From Desulfobulbaceae bacterium (GTDB lineage: Bacteria > Desulfobacterota > Desulfobulbia > Desulfobulbales > Desulfobulbaceae), in NCBI GenBank assembly GCA_003508005.1, contig DNUE01000016.1, positions 46,565 through 110,564 on the forward strand: a DNA stretch of 64,000 bases, in the 5' to 3' direction. Made by a program: the position numbers and the translations under genes. This document shows positions 39,256 to 48,067 of this stretch, piece after piece (within the stretch, counting starts at the first letter, position 1; each line of letters starts with the position of its first letter). The notes under the pieces are model-generated. The model did not search any database. It had not been told where the DNA came from and worked only from the letters and a program-made list of their open reading frames with translations.

Positions 39256-40575
39256 ATGAACATTCGAACGCTGAGTGTGGAAACAGAGCAGGGGCGAAAT
39301 TTTCTGCGGGTCCTGCGGGAAAGGTTCAGCTTCGGGGACGGCGGCTGCCGCGAGAGGGTGGCGAATATCCTCGAGGAGGTTCGTCTCCGGGGCGACGAGG
39401 CGGTGGTGGAATACACCCGGAAGTTTGATGCCCCGGCTATGACTGTCGCCGGTATGCGGGTGCTTGATGCGGAAATCGAGGCGGCGGCAAAGGGAGTGTC
39501 TACGGAGCTTTTGGCAACCCTCCGCCTGGCCGTGGAGAGGATCCGGGCCTTTCATGAACGGGAGATGGAGGACTCCTGGTTCCTGACAAGGGACGACGGC
39601 ACGGTGACCGGCCGGCTGGTGCGGCCGGTGGACAGCGCCGGCCTTTATGTGCCGGGCGGGCAGAGCGGCTCCACCCCCCTAGTCTCCTCGGTTTTAATGA
39701 ACGGCATCCCCGCCCTCATCGCCGGGGTCAAGAGGCGGGTGATGGTCACCCCGCCCGACGACCAGGGAGGGGTCAGCCCGGCGCTGCTGGTGGCGGCCCG
39801 CGAAGTCGGGATAGATGAGATTTATAAAATCGGTTCCGCCTGGGCCATTGCCGCCTTGGCTTACGGCACCGCGACCATCCCGGCGGTGGACGTGATCGTC
39901 GGCCCCGGCAACCAGTACGTGGCCGAGGCCAAGCGCCAGGTCATGGGTCGTGTGCGCATCGATATGATCGCCGGCCCCAGCGAAGTGCTGATCGTGGCCG
40001 ACGCACAGGCCAACCCATCATTCATCGCCGCTGACCTGCTGGCCCAGGCCGAGCATGATCCTCAGGCCCTGGCCATCCTCCTCACCACCAGCGAGGAGAT
40101 TGCCGCCAGGACCGAGGCGGAACTGGAGTATCAGTTACCGCAGCTGAGCCGCCAGGAGGTGGCCAGCCGGTCGCTTTCCGAGCGGGGCGCAATCCTGCTG
40201 GTCGATTCTTTGGAGCAGGCCATGGAATTGGCGAACGAGATCGCCATCGAGCATCTGGAGCTGCAGGTGCAGGACCCCTGGCAGTGGCTGCCCAGGGTGC
40301 GGCACGCCGGGGCTGTGTTCCTGGGCGGCTTTACCCCGGAGGCGGCCGGCGATTATGTGGCCGGGCCCAATCATGTCCTGCCCACCATGGGTACGGCCCG
40401 CATCGCTTCTGCCCTGGGGGTGGAGACCTTTCTCAAAAAAAGTTCCATCATCTCCTATTCGCGCCAGGCCCTGCTCAGCGATGCCGACCATATCCGCCTG
40501 CTGGCCAGACTCGAGGGGCTGACCGCCCACGAACGCTCCGTGGCGGTGCGGGTGGAACACGCGGCCAGGTCCTGA
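39256..40575 (+). CDS. hisD: Histidinol dehydrogenase
   Basis: 439 aa. Signatures include the substrate/zinc region [14 protein letters not shown] and [12 protein letters not shown], and the [16 protein letters not shown] block near residue 133. It carries out the last two oxidations of histidine synthesis. The ATG is preceded by GAGGACGCGAG. No other his genes are adjacent. It is followed after 7 bp by rsmG. Confidence 0.96.
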   Translation: MNIRTLSVETEQGRNFLRVLRERFSFGDGGCRERVANILEEVRLRGDEAVVEYTRKFDAPAMTVAGMRVLDAEIEAAAKGVSTELLATLRLAVERIRAFHEREMEDSWFLTRDDGTVTGRLVRPVDSAGLYVPGGQSGSTPLVSSVLMNGIPALIAGVKRRVMVTPPDDQGGVSPALLVAAREVGIDEIYKIGSAWAIAALAYGTATIPAVDVIVGPGNQYVAEAKRQVMGRVRIDMIAGPSEVLIVADAQANPSFIAADLLAQAEHDPQALAILLTTSEEIAARTEAELEYQLPQLSRQEVASRSLSERGAILLVDSLEQAMELANEIAIEHLELQVQDPWQWLPRVRHAGAVFLGGFTPEAAGDYVAGPNHVLPTMGTARIASALGVETFLKKSSIISYSRQALLSDADHIRLLARLEGLTAHERSVAVRVEHAARS

Positions 40576-40582
40576 CCCGTTC

Positions 40583-41254
40583 ATGCCCGGCACCAGTGAA
40601 CAGGAGGCGGAGCAACTCCTCCGCCGGGGACTGGAGCTGCTTGGCCTCCCCTTGGCGGACGGTCCGGTGGCGCAGCTGGTGCGCTACTGCCTGGAGTTGG
40701 AGAAGTGGAACCGCAAGGTCAACCTCATCGCCAAAAACACCCCGCTGCCGGAGATTATTGACAAGCATTTTCTTGATTCCCTGACCTTGGTCCCGATCCT
40801 CGACCGGCTGCTGCCCAAGGGCGGCACCTTGCTTGACGTGGGCAGCGGCGCCGGTTTTCCCGGCCTGCCGGTGAAAATTGCGCGACCCTCCTCCTGGCAA
40901 ATCACCCTGCTCGAACCACGAGAGCGGCGAGTCATTTTTCTGCGGCATGTCATCAGAACCCTTGCCGTGACGCGGATTGCGGTGGAGCCTTCCCGCATCG
41001 AGGAGGGACGAGTGACAGGAGAATACCAGCTCATCACCGGCCGGGCCGTAGCGGACGTTCCCTCCTTTCTAATCATGGTCGAGATCCTCGCCACATCGAA
41101 GACCTATGTCATCTGTATGCAGGGGGAGGGGGGAAGGCAAGGGCTGGGGCAGGGTGACCGGGTCGGAGCTTTCATCTGTGTCGGGGTGGAGGAGACCAGG
41201 CTGCCGTTCAGCCGGGCGCCGCGTTTCCTCTTGCTGTTTCGCCGGGCGGATTGA
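40583..41254 (+). CDS. rsmG: 16S rRNA (guanine(527)-N(7))-methyltransferase RsmG
   Basis: 223 aa. The SAM site is LLDVGSGAGFPGLPVKIARP and the N-terminal start has the usual LELEKWNRKVNLIAKN and HFLDSL. It makes m7G527 in 16S rRNA. The C-terminal third has drifted from the family, but no frameshift is needed. Confidence 0.93.
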   Translation: MPGTSEQEAEQLLRRGLELLGLPLADGPVAQLVRYCLELEKWNRKVNLIAKNTPLPEIIDKHFLDSLTLVPILDRLLPKGGTLLDVGSGAGFPGLPVKIARPSSWQITLLEPRERRVIFLRHVIRTLAVTRIAVEPSRIEEGRVTGEYQLITGRAVADVPSFLIMVEILATSKTYVICMQGEGGRQGLGQGDRVGAFICVGVEETRLPFSRAPRFLLLFRRAD

Positions 41255-41274
41255 GTCACTCTATATTCCTGTCC

Positions 41275-41315
41275 ATCAAGGAGGTGGCTGACCGCCTCCT
41301 TGATCACCTTTTTTT
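41275..41315 (+). terminator. Terminator after hisD-rsmG
   Basis: ATCAAGGAGG and CCTCCTTGAT form a perfect 10-bp stem around GTGGCTGACCG, followed by CACC and seven T. Confidence 0.9.
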
Positions 41316-41400
41316 GATCCATATTGTCCGTATGAATCCCGAATTTTCTGGTTGTTGCAGGACTTGTGCTGTTTTGAGAAAAGGTGATTTGTTACGTATA

Positions 41401-42283
41401 GTTCCGGGTAAAGGCGCCGGTTACCCGGTGCCCTCCCCACAGACCCGGACGTGATGATTTCCCTCACCCGGTTCCTCGAAAGACACAGGTTCTACGCCCG
41501 TGAATTACCAAACGGGTTGTTCCCCGTTTGGCGCATAACTTTGCTACCCAGTGCATTCTATGGACTTTGCGTTGACATAGTTTGTGGGCACAGAGTCCCT
41601 CCTATCTTTCCTGTCCACAGAGCGTTATGCCCGGCTTCACCTTTCCTGCAGCGGGTCCCTTGAGCCTCGGTTCCCCGCCTTCCCGGACATCTTTTCCTGT
41701 CCACCGGTACTATGATCAGCTAAGACTGCCAAAAGCCCGTCTCAGGTCCGTTCACTCTTCGCTGTCCGTACCTGATACCTTGCCTGCCCTTCTGCTTTTG
41801 TGTTCTTCTGCAAGCTCGCATGAGGGGCGGGGCGCTCTCACCTCATACGCCGGGAATGTATATACGGCATTCCTGACCGTTACCTGTGCAAGGAGACAAG
41901 TGGCTCTCCCGAGTTCCCACGCTACCCCTGTGAATACATGCCCTGGTCTCAGACCCCGGTGGTGACCGGAACACTTGCCATAGCGCATTCCGGCCTGCTG
42001 CCTTCCGGCATCGTAAAGCCGTCGGCTTTCACTCCCGGTTGCCCGGAAGCTATCATAAAGACCACGAAGAAAGATTTTTCGGAGCTCAATACAGAGCCTG
42101 CATTCTTGATCCGTCCGGCTCAGGACTCCCGTTACTGGGTTGGCCCTCGGACTTCTCTACTGACCTGTCGGCTTGACTTTGGCCAGGTGGGAGTTGAGCG
42201 GCTACGCTCGCACCCACTGGGTAACAATGCCCAGTTTCTTTCCATCAACGGAAATCCCAAGGTCGTGGGTTTCGCTCGGCGCG
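41401..42283 (-). mobile_element. Group II intron without an ORF, inserted in a promoter element
   Basis: The minus strand has group II landmarks: GGGTCTGAGACCAGGGC and ACAGGGGTAGCGTGGGAACT in domain I, a domain V hairpin around GAACCGGGTGAGGGAAATC-ATCACGTCCGGGTCT, and domain VI ending ACCCGGAAC at 41401. No reverse transcriptase is encoded. The 3' end is well defined. The 5' end is placed near 42283 because the flanks GTTACGTATA (41391-41400) and TACGATATACC (42285 on) then join to restore the element seen intact at 55715. A GTGCG at 42213 is the other possible 5' end. Confidence 0.75.
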
Positions 42284-42284
42284 A

Positions 42285-42383
42285 TACGATATACCTTCAG
42301 TCCCCTTTCCTTCCGGCAGGTTGAGATTGCCGGTTGCTATCCCCCCCCCGCGTTTGACTTCATTTTCATTCTGCCCGTATAAT
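42285..42383 (+). promoter_or_regulatory. Shared promoter element, copy 1
   Basis: It reads TACGATATACC, then CCGGCAGGTTGAGATTGCCGG (core at 42315-42334), then TTGACT at 42354-42359 and TATAAT at 42378-42383 with an 18-bp spacer. It lies 55 bp upstream of the collagen/FISUMP gene. The far upstream part (GTTACGTATA) is cut off by the ORF-less intron. Confidence 0.75.
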
Positions 42384-42437
42384 TAAAAAGAGTAGATATC
42401 CTGGTTGTTATTGATGCATCAAGGAGGGAGGGCAGAA

Positions 42438-43712
42438 ATGAGGTATTTAATCCATTCTGCCGTTGTTCTCACATTTTCTTTCTCAATGTCCGTTGCCGAG
42501 GCGCAGAACAAGGTCGTAGTCATACCAATGGGCAGCAGAACGAATATTGAAATAACCAACTGGGCAGGCGATTGGTCTTCAGGCAAATCGTACCAAAAGG
42601 GGGAAACAACTCAGATTGGCGGCAGTACTTATGTGTGTACCGCAAATCATACCTCAACGATAGATAATGCTCCGCCTTATTCGGCGTTTTGGAGTTTAAT
42701 CGTCCTGAAAGGCGACAAAGGGGATACCGGCGATCAGGGACCGATAGGGCCAGCAGGACCGCAGGGTATACAAGGACCACAAGGTGAACAGGGCATTCAA
42801 GGTATCCAGGGCGAGCAGGGTCCAAAAGGTGACAAGGGGGATACTGGCGAGCAGGGACCGATAGGGCTAACCGGACCGCAGGGCCCACCAGGGACAAGTT
42901 CTTGGACTGATGGTACTGGACAAGTGACGACTCCTGGCAAGGTGGGTATTGGCACTACAACCCCTGCATCCACTTTAGATATTAATGGATACATGCGCCT
43001 TGCAGTTAATTACGAGCCCCCAGCCAATTGTGACTCATCCCAGTTTGGGTCTGTTGCTCTTACATCAGTGTCTACAATTTGTGTATGCAACGGCACTAAT
43101 TGGGTATCGTCCTCAAATGGAATAACAACTTGCAGTTGGATATTGGAAGTGACTTCCGCAGGCGGACAAATATGGATGGACCGCAATCTTGGCGCCTCCC
43201 GCGTCGCCACCAGTTTCTCGGATTCGGCCGCCTACGGCGACCTGTACCAGTGGGGCAGGCTGACTGACGGGCATGAGCAGCGTTCCAGCCCGACCACCAC
43301 AACCCTCAGCGCCACAGATGTCCCCGGCCATGGCAGTTTTATCCTGGCAACTTCATCTCCCTACGATTGGCGGAGCCCGCAGAACAACAGCCTGTGGCAG
43401 GGCGTATCCGGCATCAACAACCCTTGTCCCGCCGGCTTCAGATTGCCGGTATACCCTGAACTTGAAACGGAACGCTCGTCCTGGTCCAGTCCGGGTTATG
43501 ACGGCGCCTTTGCCTCCCCCCTGAAGCTTGTCACGGCAGGTCGCCGCTACCCCCGCGATGGCATGCTCATCAACGCAAGCAGCGACGGCTCCTACTGGAG
43601 CAGTACGGTGGATGGCGGTGGTAGCCTCAACTTGGACTTCGACAGCGGCGGTGCCAACATACACGGCTGCGTCCGTGCGGACGGCTTGAGCGTCCGTTGC
43701 CTGAAGGATTAA
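42438..43712 (+). CDS. Secreted collagen-like FISUMP protein
   Basis: 424 aa from the ATG at 42438, with AAGGAGGGAGG just upstream. A signal peptide ([10 protein letters not shown]...SVAEAQ, about 23 aa) is followed by KVVVIPM, a chitin-binding-like unit at about 35-90 ([27 protein letters not shown]), about 20 Gly-X-Y triplets (92-152), a tail-fibre-like linker and a FISUMP domain at about 242-424 ([37 protein letters not shown] end). It is probably a surface or released adhesive protein. It shares its leader with the gene at 54818 and its C-terminus with that at 56171. Confidence 0.85.
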   Translation: MRYLIHSAVVLTFSFSMSVAEAQNKVVVIPMGSRTNIEITNWAGDWSSGKSYQKGETTQIGGSTYVCTANHTSTIDNAPPYSAFWSLIVLKGDKGDTGDQGPIGPAGPQGIQGPQGEQGIQGIQGEQGPKGDKGDTGEQGPIGLTGPQGPPGTSSWTDGTGQVTTPGKVGIGTTTPASTLDINGYMRLAVNYEPPANCDSSQFGSVALTSVSTICVCNGTNWVSSSNGITTCSWILEVTSAGGQIWMDRNLGASRVATSFSDSAAYGDLYQWGRLTDGHEQRSSPTTTTLSATDVPGHGSFILATSSPYDWRSPQNNSLWQGVSGINNPCPAGFRLPVYPELETERSSWSSPGYDGAFASPLKLVTAGRRYPRDGMLINASSDGSYWSSTVDGGGSLNLDFDSGGANIHGCVRADGLSVRCLKD

Positions 43713-43718
43713 GCCGCT

Positions 43719-44927
43719 TTGTATTCATTTTGTCACTTTTGTCCCTTTCCTGCCGCGTCCCGCAGGGCGCAGCGGGCCGCCATTTTTTCTCTGTGTTTTC
43801 TTGTTCTCTTCGCCGGTGATTCCACTGGGGCTCTTATTACTCTGCACTCCCAAACGGCCGTGAGCCTTGAACTGGTCGGCTATGACGGCCTGGACGAGAT
43901 TTCCCTGGCCAGAGCGAAGGTGCCGGCAGGGGGGAGTGTCACCATCGATACAGCATATAACGGGCTTGGCGTGCTGGTATTTGCAGGGGGGCAGTCATAT
44001 CCCGTCATCCTGCGTGATGAATCCTTTACCCTGCACATTGAAGACGCAGCCAGGCCGCCTTCCTTTACCGGCAGCAACGCAAACGAGCATTTCTACGCCC
44101 GGATGTCCGGGAAGGAAAAGGAGGCCGGCCCGGATCCGGACGGTTTCGCCCTCCTTATGATCCAGACTAAACAGCTGCTGGATTCAAGCTCCGCCATCCG
44201 GACCATCGGGGAGCTCTCGGCCAAGAAGAAAGAGTTCCAGGCCTTTGTCCGCGATCAGTACGAACAGCTCAGGCACAGCGACATGGTCCGGCGGCTGGTA
44301 GCCCAATCCTTTATGATGCACGAGTATGTCGAGTACCACTCTGCCGGCGTTCCGGCCACGGGGATAAAGGTCAGGTATCAGGAAGCGGTGCTGCAGGGCG
44401 TGGCGAGCTGGCTGGCGGTTCTGGTCCCTCACCTCCCCAGGCATGAAATCGTGAATTACTGTCTATCCCTCTATTATGAACGGAGTATGGTGACGCTGGC
44501 CGCCCTGATCGCGGACCGGTTCCAGGACGATGCCTTCTGTCCTGGTGTGTCCAGGGAGAAATGGACCTTCCCGCCGGGTCTCTCGGTTACCGGTGCTGAA
44601 GGGTCAGACGAAATGAAGTTGGCGGCGATACCCGGCAGCAAGGTAATTGCCTTTGTTGCCGATGACTGTCCGGCGTCGATGGTGGCGACCGTCGTCCGGG
44701 CAAGGCAATCGGCCGACAGGAATAAAGGCGCTCAGGTAATAGTCGCACCCTTGCAGCAACTTTCCGGAACACATCTGCACATGAACAGCATGGTGAGCGG
44801 CGGCGGCATGCTGTTCGTCAATGATGAACAATGGCGCAGGGAAAACCTGGCAGAGAAAATCAGGCTGCCGTTGTTTGTGCCGCTTGAAGATGATCCGGCA
44901 TTTCCAAATGGAACCTCAACAAAATAG
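43719..44927 (+). CDS. Secreted protein with a thioredoxin-like C-terminal part, unclear start
   Basis: 402 aa from a TTG at 43719; no ATG or GTG lies near the start. The first codons overlap the conserved 3' tail of the FISUMP gene, so the true 5' end may have been lost in a rearrangement. A signal-like stretch RRAQRAAIFSLCFLVLFAG is visible. The middle is helical, and the last 120 residues (GSKVIAFVADDCPASMVATV) resemble a thioredoxin fold with one Cys. Function unknown. It lies 6 bp after the FISUMP gene. Confidence 0.55.
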   Translation: MYSFCHFCPFPAASRRAQRAAIFSLCFLVLFAGDSTGALITLHSQTAVSLELVGYDGLDEISLARAKVPAGGSVTIDTAYNGLGVLVFAGGQSYPVILRDESFTLHIEDAARPPSFTGSNANEHFYARMSGKEKEAGPDPDGFALLMIQTKQLLDSSSAIRTIGELSAKKKEFQAFVRDQYEQLRHSDMVRRLVAQSFMMHEYVEYHSAGVPATGIKVRYQEAVLQGVASWLAVLVPHLPRHEIVNYCLSLYYERSMVTLAALIADRFQDDAFCPGVSREKWTFPPGLSVTGAEGSDEMKLAAIPGSKVIAFVADDCPASMVATVVRARQSADRNKGAQVIVAPLQQLSGTHLHMNSMVSGGGMLFVNDEQWRRENLAEKIRLPLFVPLEDDPAFPNGTSTK

Positions 44928-44956
44928 TAACTGTTTTCGTGTTGAGCTGTTCTGCG
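44912..44956 (+). repeat. Short repeat that ends at the intron insertion point, copy 1
   Basis: AACCTCAACAAAATAG, then TTTTCGTG and TCTGCG, recurs at 50058-50100 with few changes. Here it covers the last codons of the preceding gene and stops exactly where the group II intron starts. Confidence 0.5.
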
Positions 44957-46871
44957 GTGCGCCGGTCAAAACCGGAAAGGTGTAGTGAATGCAAGAGTCA
45001 TACTGTGAAGAGTTAGCCCCTCACACAGGCCTCGAGTCATGCGTTGCAGTCCGTGAGGGCTGGGGCGAAGCGTTGGCAGAGGTACGTATGGGCCGAGTAT
45101 TGAGCCGTGAAACAGTATTCCAGGGTGCCAACGTTGTCGCAGAGACGGAAGGCAATATCCTGCATACCGTTATGGCAAGGTATGCAGGAACCCTGCGCGG
45201 TCTGAGACCTCGTGCACAGACGGAAACTCCTTTCACGGGAACCGGGAGATCCCGTAACCGTCTATGGATATGGGTACCATAGAACGCATTGTGAAGTCCA
45301 AGGACGTACGGCAATGATGTACGGTTGCAGGAAGTCGGACAGCCCCATAGTTACCGGAGAAATCACCGAACAAGTCCTGTTCTATGCGGGGTACGGAGGT
45401 GACGGAGGGAAGGGGGCTGGCCAAGGGGAATCCGCTCAAGCAAAACACGCCCCGGACACAGAGCCGGACCAGTGTGCCAAGTGCGTTTGCGCGGATACGT
45501 CAATCGATCAACAAGAACAGGAAACAACAACTCACCGCCCTTTATCATCATGTGTATGCTGTTGATCACCTGCGGGCATCCTACTACGCGCTCAAGCGTA
45601 AGGCAGCTGCAGGGGTCGATGGTGTGACATGGCAGCAATACGGCGAGAACCTTGAGGAAAACCTGAAGGATCTGTCTGCACGTCTGCAGAGAGGGGCATA
45701 CCGGGCAAAACCAGTTCGCAGAACGTACATACCTAAGCCTGACGGTCGGCAGCGACCGATAGGCATCACTGCACTTGAGGATAAGCTTGTCCAACGGGCA
45801 GTGGTGGAGGTGTTGAACGTTGTCTACGAGCAGGATTTCTGCAACTTCTCATATGGATTCCGGCCAGGCCGCAGCCAGCATATTGCGCTGGACGCGTTAA
45901 CTGTCGGGATCATGAAGAGAAAGGTGGGTTGGGTGCTCGATGCCGATCTTCGTGCCTTCTTTGATACCCTCAGCCACGAATGGTTGATCGCATTTATCGA
46001 GCACCGTATTGCAGACCGGCGCATCATTCGGCTTATCCGGAAATGGCTGAAAGCCGGTGTGCTGGAAGAGGGGAAGAGGATACGCAAGGAAGAAGGGACA
46101 GCGCAGGGAGGCAGTATCAGTCCAGTCCTGTCCAATATCTTCCTGCACTATGTCCTCGACCTGTGGGTTCAATGGTGGAGAAGCCATCATGCCCGAGGAG
46201 ATGTCATCATTGTGCGATATGCCGATGATTTTGTTCTGGGCTTTCAGTATCGGTTTGAGGCAGAGCTTTTTCTGACGGAGTTGCAGCAGCGGCTGGTTCG
46301 GTTCAGGTTAAGGCTCCACCCTGACAAGACGCGCCTGATCGAATTTGGCCGTTTTGCGGCCAGCAATCGCGAGAGGCGTGGCGATCGGAAACCCGAGACG
46401 TTCAACTTTCTTGGCTTCACCCATATCTGCGGTAAGACGAGAAACGGAATGTTTACGGTATTCCGCAAGACGATACGGAAGAAGTGGCATGCCAAGCTGA
46501 AAGAGGTCTATGTCGAACTCCGCCGGCGGATGCATGCCCCGATTCCAGAGCAGGGGGCGTATCTTAGAGCTGTAATTGGCGGGCACATCCGTTACTATGG
46601 TGTGCCGCTCAATAGTCGTGCAATTTCATCTTTTCGCCATGCTGTTCGTAGGCTTTGGCTCAAGGTATTATGCCGTCGTAGCCAGAAAACAAGGATTACT
46701 TGGGAAAGAATGGAAAAGCTGGCTGAACACTGGTTTCCACCAGCCCGCATATGTCACCCTCAGCCCCTGAACCGATTTGGCGTTATTACCTGAGGCAGGA
46801 GCCCGGTGCGGTAGTTCCGCACGCCGGGATCTGTGCGGGGGGTATTAGGCAACTGGTATTCCTACCGCGAC
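44957..46871 (+). mobile_element. Group II intron with reverse transcriptase
   Basis: It begins with GTGCGCCGGTCAAAACCGG, the usual GUGYG 5' end. The reverse transcriptase gene lies in domain IV, and after its stop domain V is seen as GAGCCCGGTGCGGTAG-TTCCGCACGCCGGGATC, then domain VI ending CTACCGCGAC at 46871. The RNA core looks intact, so the intron may be active. It lies 30 bp after the end of the preceding gene, in the same direction. Confidence 0.85.
45384..46793 (+). CDS. ltrA: Group II intron reverse transcriptase/maturase
   Basis: 469 aa. Reverse transcriptase blocks are visible: AAAGVDGVTW (RT1), RPIGITALEDKLVQRAV, FRPGRSQHIALDAL, DADLRAFFDTLSHEWL, QGGSISPVLSNIFLHYVLD and the catalytic YADDFVLGF. 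A maturase X domain and GIIM-type region (YYGVPLNSRAISSFR) follow. No HNH endonuclease is visible. It splices and moves the intron. The QGG.SP motif marks it as a group II enzyme and not a diversity-generating retroelement RT. Confidence 0.93.
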   Translation: MRGTEVTEGRGLAKGNPLKQNTPRTQSRTSVPSAFARIRQSINKNRKQQLTALYHHVYAVDHLRASYYALKRKAAAGVDGVTWQQYGENLEENLKDLSARLQRGAYRAKPVRRTYIPKPDGRQRPIGITALEDKLVQRAVVEVLNVVYEQDFCNFSYGFRPGRSQHIALDALTVGIMKRKVGWVLDADLRAFFDTLSHEWLIAFIEHRIADRRIIRLIRKWLKAGVLEEGKRIRKEEGTAQGGSISPVLSNIFLHYVLDLWVQWWRSHHARGDVIIVRYADDFVLGFQYRFEAELFLTELQQRLVRFRLRLHPDKTRLIEFGRFAASNRERRGDRKPETFNFLGFTHICGKTRNGMFTVFRKTIRKKWHAKLKEVYVELRRRMHAPIPEQGAYLRAVIGGHIRYYGVPLNSRAISSFRHAVRRLWLKVLCRRSQKTRITWERMEKLAEHWFPPARICHPQPLNRFGVIT

Positions 46872-46943
46872 AGATCCCTACATTGTAAAGGTATCCCAAA
46901 TTGAGTGGTTTATCGAAACGAAGAGCACAGCCTATTTCTATGC

Positions 46944-46970
46944 TTGACGGTCTTCATTTTTTGATATAAA
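46944..46970 (+). promoter_or_regulatory. Promoter of the SAM riboswitch leader
   Basis: TTGACG at 46944-46949 and TATAAA at 46965-46970 lie 15 bp apart; a slightly shifted -10 would give 17. Transcription would start just before the riboswitch. Confidence 0.5.
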
Positions 46971-46977
46971 AAATAAT

Positions 46978-47033
46978 AAGCGCTGATTTGAACTCAGCTT
47001 GCGGGCGCTATATAAAACCGGCTAAAGAGAGGG
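46978..47033 (+). promoter_or_regulatory. SAM-II-type riboswitch
   Basis: It reads AGCGCTGATTTGAAC, then TTGCGGGCGCT, then TATAAA and GCTAAAGAGAGGG. This follows the SAM-II (SAM_alpha) pattern: stem P1 (46979-46983 with 47005-47009), GAUUU in the loop, UUGC before the P1 return strand, and the 3' GCUAAAnnGG that makes the pseudoknot. The ligand S-adenosylmethionine fits the metK remnant downstream. Confidence 0.78.
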
Positions 47034-47106
47034 TTGAAAAAAAGTTTGTGCCCGCTCAAGCCAGCTAAAGAGAGGGTCAATAGAAATTTGATACCCGCTT
47101 TAGCAT
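47021..47106 (+). repeat. 43-nt tandem duplication of the riboswitch 3' part
   Basis: Units 47021-47063 and 47064-47106 both start GCTAAAGAGAGGGT and contain a ...CCCGCT end. The second unit adds CTTTAGC, which can pair with its own GCTAAAG (47064-47070 with 47098-47104), an antiterminator that competes with the terminator at 47094. Confidence 0.7.
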
Positions 47107-47130
47107 CCCGTTGTGCTGAGCGGGTTTTTT
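47094..47130 (+). terminator. Riboswitch-controlled terminator
   Basis: CCCGCT and AGCGGG form the outer stem around TTAGCA...TGCTG, followed by TTTTTT at 47125-47130. It lies 141 bp before the metK remnant start. Confidence 0.85.
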
Positions 47131-47270
47131 GTGTCCGGCAGAATCCGGGCGTCGCCGATTTAAGCAACAACTTGCAGGGGCGACTAATAAGTACTGCTAA
47201 AGCGTTGACTCACTGATCTCGCTCCAGGGTGTGTCTACGCCACTTTTTACGGAGCGAAGGAGGTGTTGCC

Positions 47271-47668
47271 ATGTCTTCTACACCATCAGTTTTTCTGAAA
47301 ATCGTCCCCAGAGTGCCGATAAAGCCCTTGGATCGGCCAGGGGCAATCCCGCCGAACGTACCTATCTCTTCACCTCTGAGTCAGTCTCGGAAGGCCACCC
47401 TGATAAGCTGGCGGACCGCATTTCCGACACCGTGCTCGACCGATTTCTTCGGAGTGATCCCTCTGCCAAGGTAGCATGCGAGACCTTTATCGCAGACAAC
47501 CTGGTAGAAGTTGCCGGGGAGTTCCGCACCAGCCCTCCTGAACTTTTCATCACAATCAGCAAGGAAATCCCAGACCTCGTCCGCCAGGTCATTCGTGACA
47601 CCGGCTACAACAGCACATTCTCCGGAATAGATCTAGACACCTGTGAGATAAGGCTGCAGCTCAACTGA
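47271..47668 (+). pseudogene. metK: Truncated, frameshifted S-adenosylmethionine synthetase remnant
   Basis: The ATG at 47271 has AAGGAGG 7 bp upstream, but its frame soon leaves the MetK sequence. The MetK N-terminus ([60 protein letters not shown]) is read in another frame up to a TGA at 47668. It is thus one frameshift plus loss of about the last two thirds. The catalytic C-terminal domains are absent and no intact metK is in the window. Confidence 0.85.
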
Positions 47669-48067
47669 GCCAGGCTGCTTTGGCGAGCCTTTTCAATATC
47701 TGCCCTTCAACAGTTCAGAAGTAGGAACAAGGCAACAAAAAACCCAACGGCGCTTCAAAAAAGTTGCTGGACTTGATGGAGAGGAAAGGGTTGAAAGCAC
47801 TGATTAAAAACGGCGGGAGGCGAACCCGCATTCCGCTAGAAAAACAGGCCGTTCGCAGCGATCTGTGAAAAATCGGGAAAAAAGCTGGCTTTACACCCCG
47901 CCTTAACGTGTAACTGTTTTCTTGAGTCCGCCGGATGCATCATTATTTCCAATGAAGCGATAGGCGACTCTTCAAGCCCAAGTCTGATGCCGCTCCTCAA
48001 TCCGCTTGCAATACTTCAGTTCACCCATGCCGGTGGCTTCATCAGCTATTCATCATTGTCTGTGGAG
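47669..48067. other. Region after the metK remnant, no gene seen
   Basis: About 400 bp with no recognised gene; no further MetK sequence was seen. Decayed sequence is likely. Confidence 0.45.

Noticed and set aside
41451..42382. Short proteins on the plus strand between rsmG and the collagen gene
   Set aside because: They lie antisense to structured group II intron RNA and have no ribosome sites.
44989..45565. Small readings at the start of the second group II intron
   Set aside because: They cover domain I-IV RNA structure and are not conserved proteins.
45384..46793. Reverse transcriptase as part of a diversity-generating retroelement for the FISUMP genes
   Set aside because: It has the QGGSISP motif, a maturase domain, and sits inside complete group II intron RNA domains. 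DGR enzymes are shorter and have an SQ-type motif. No template repeat is seen nearby.
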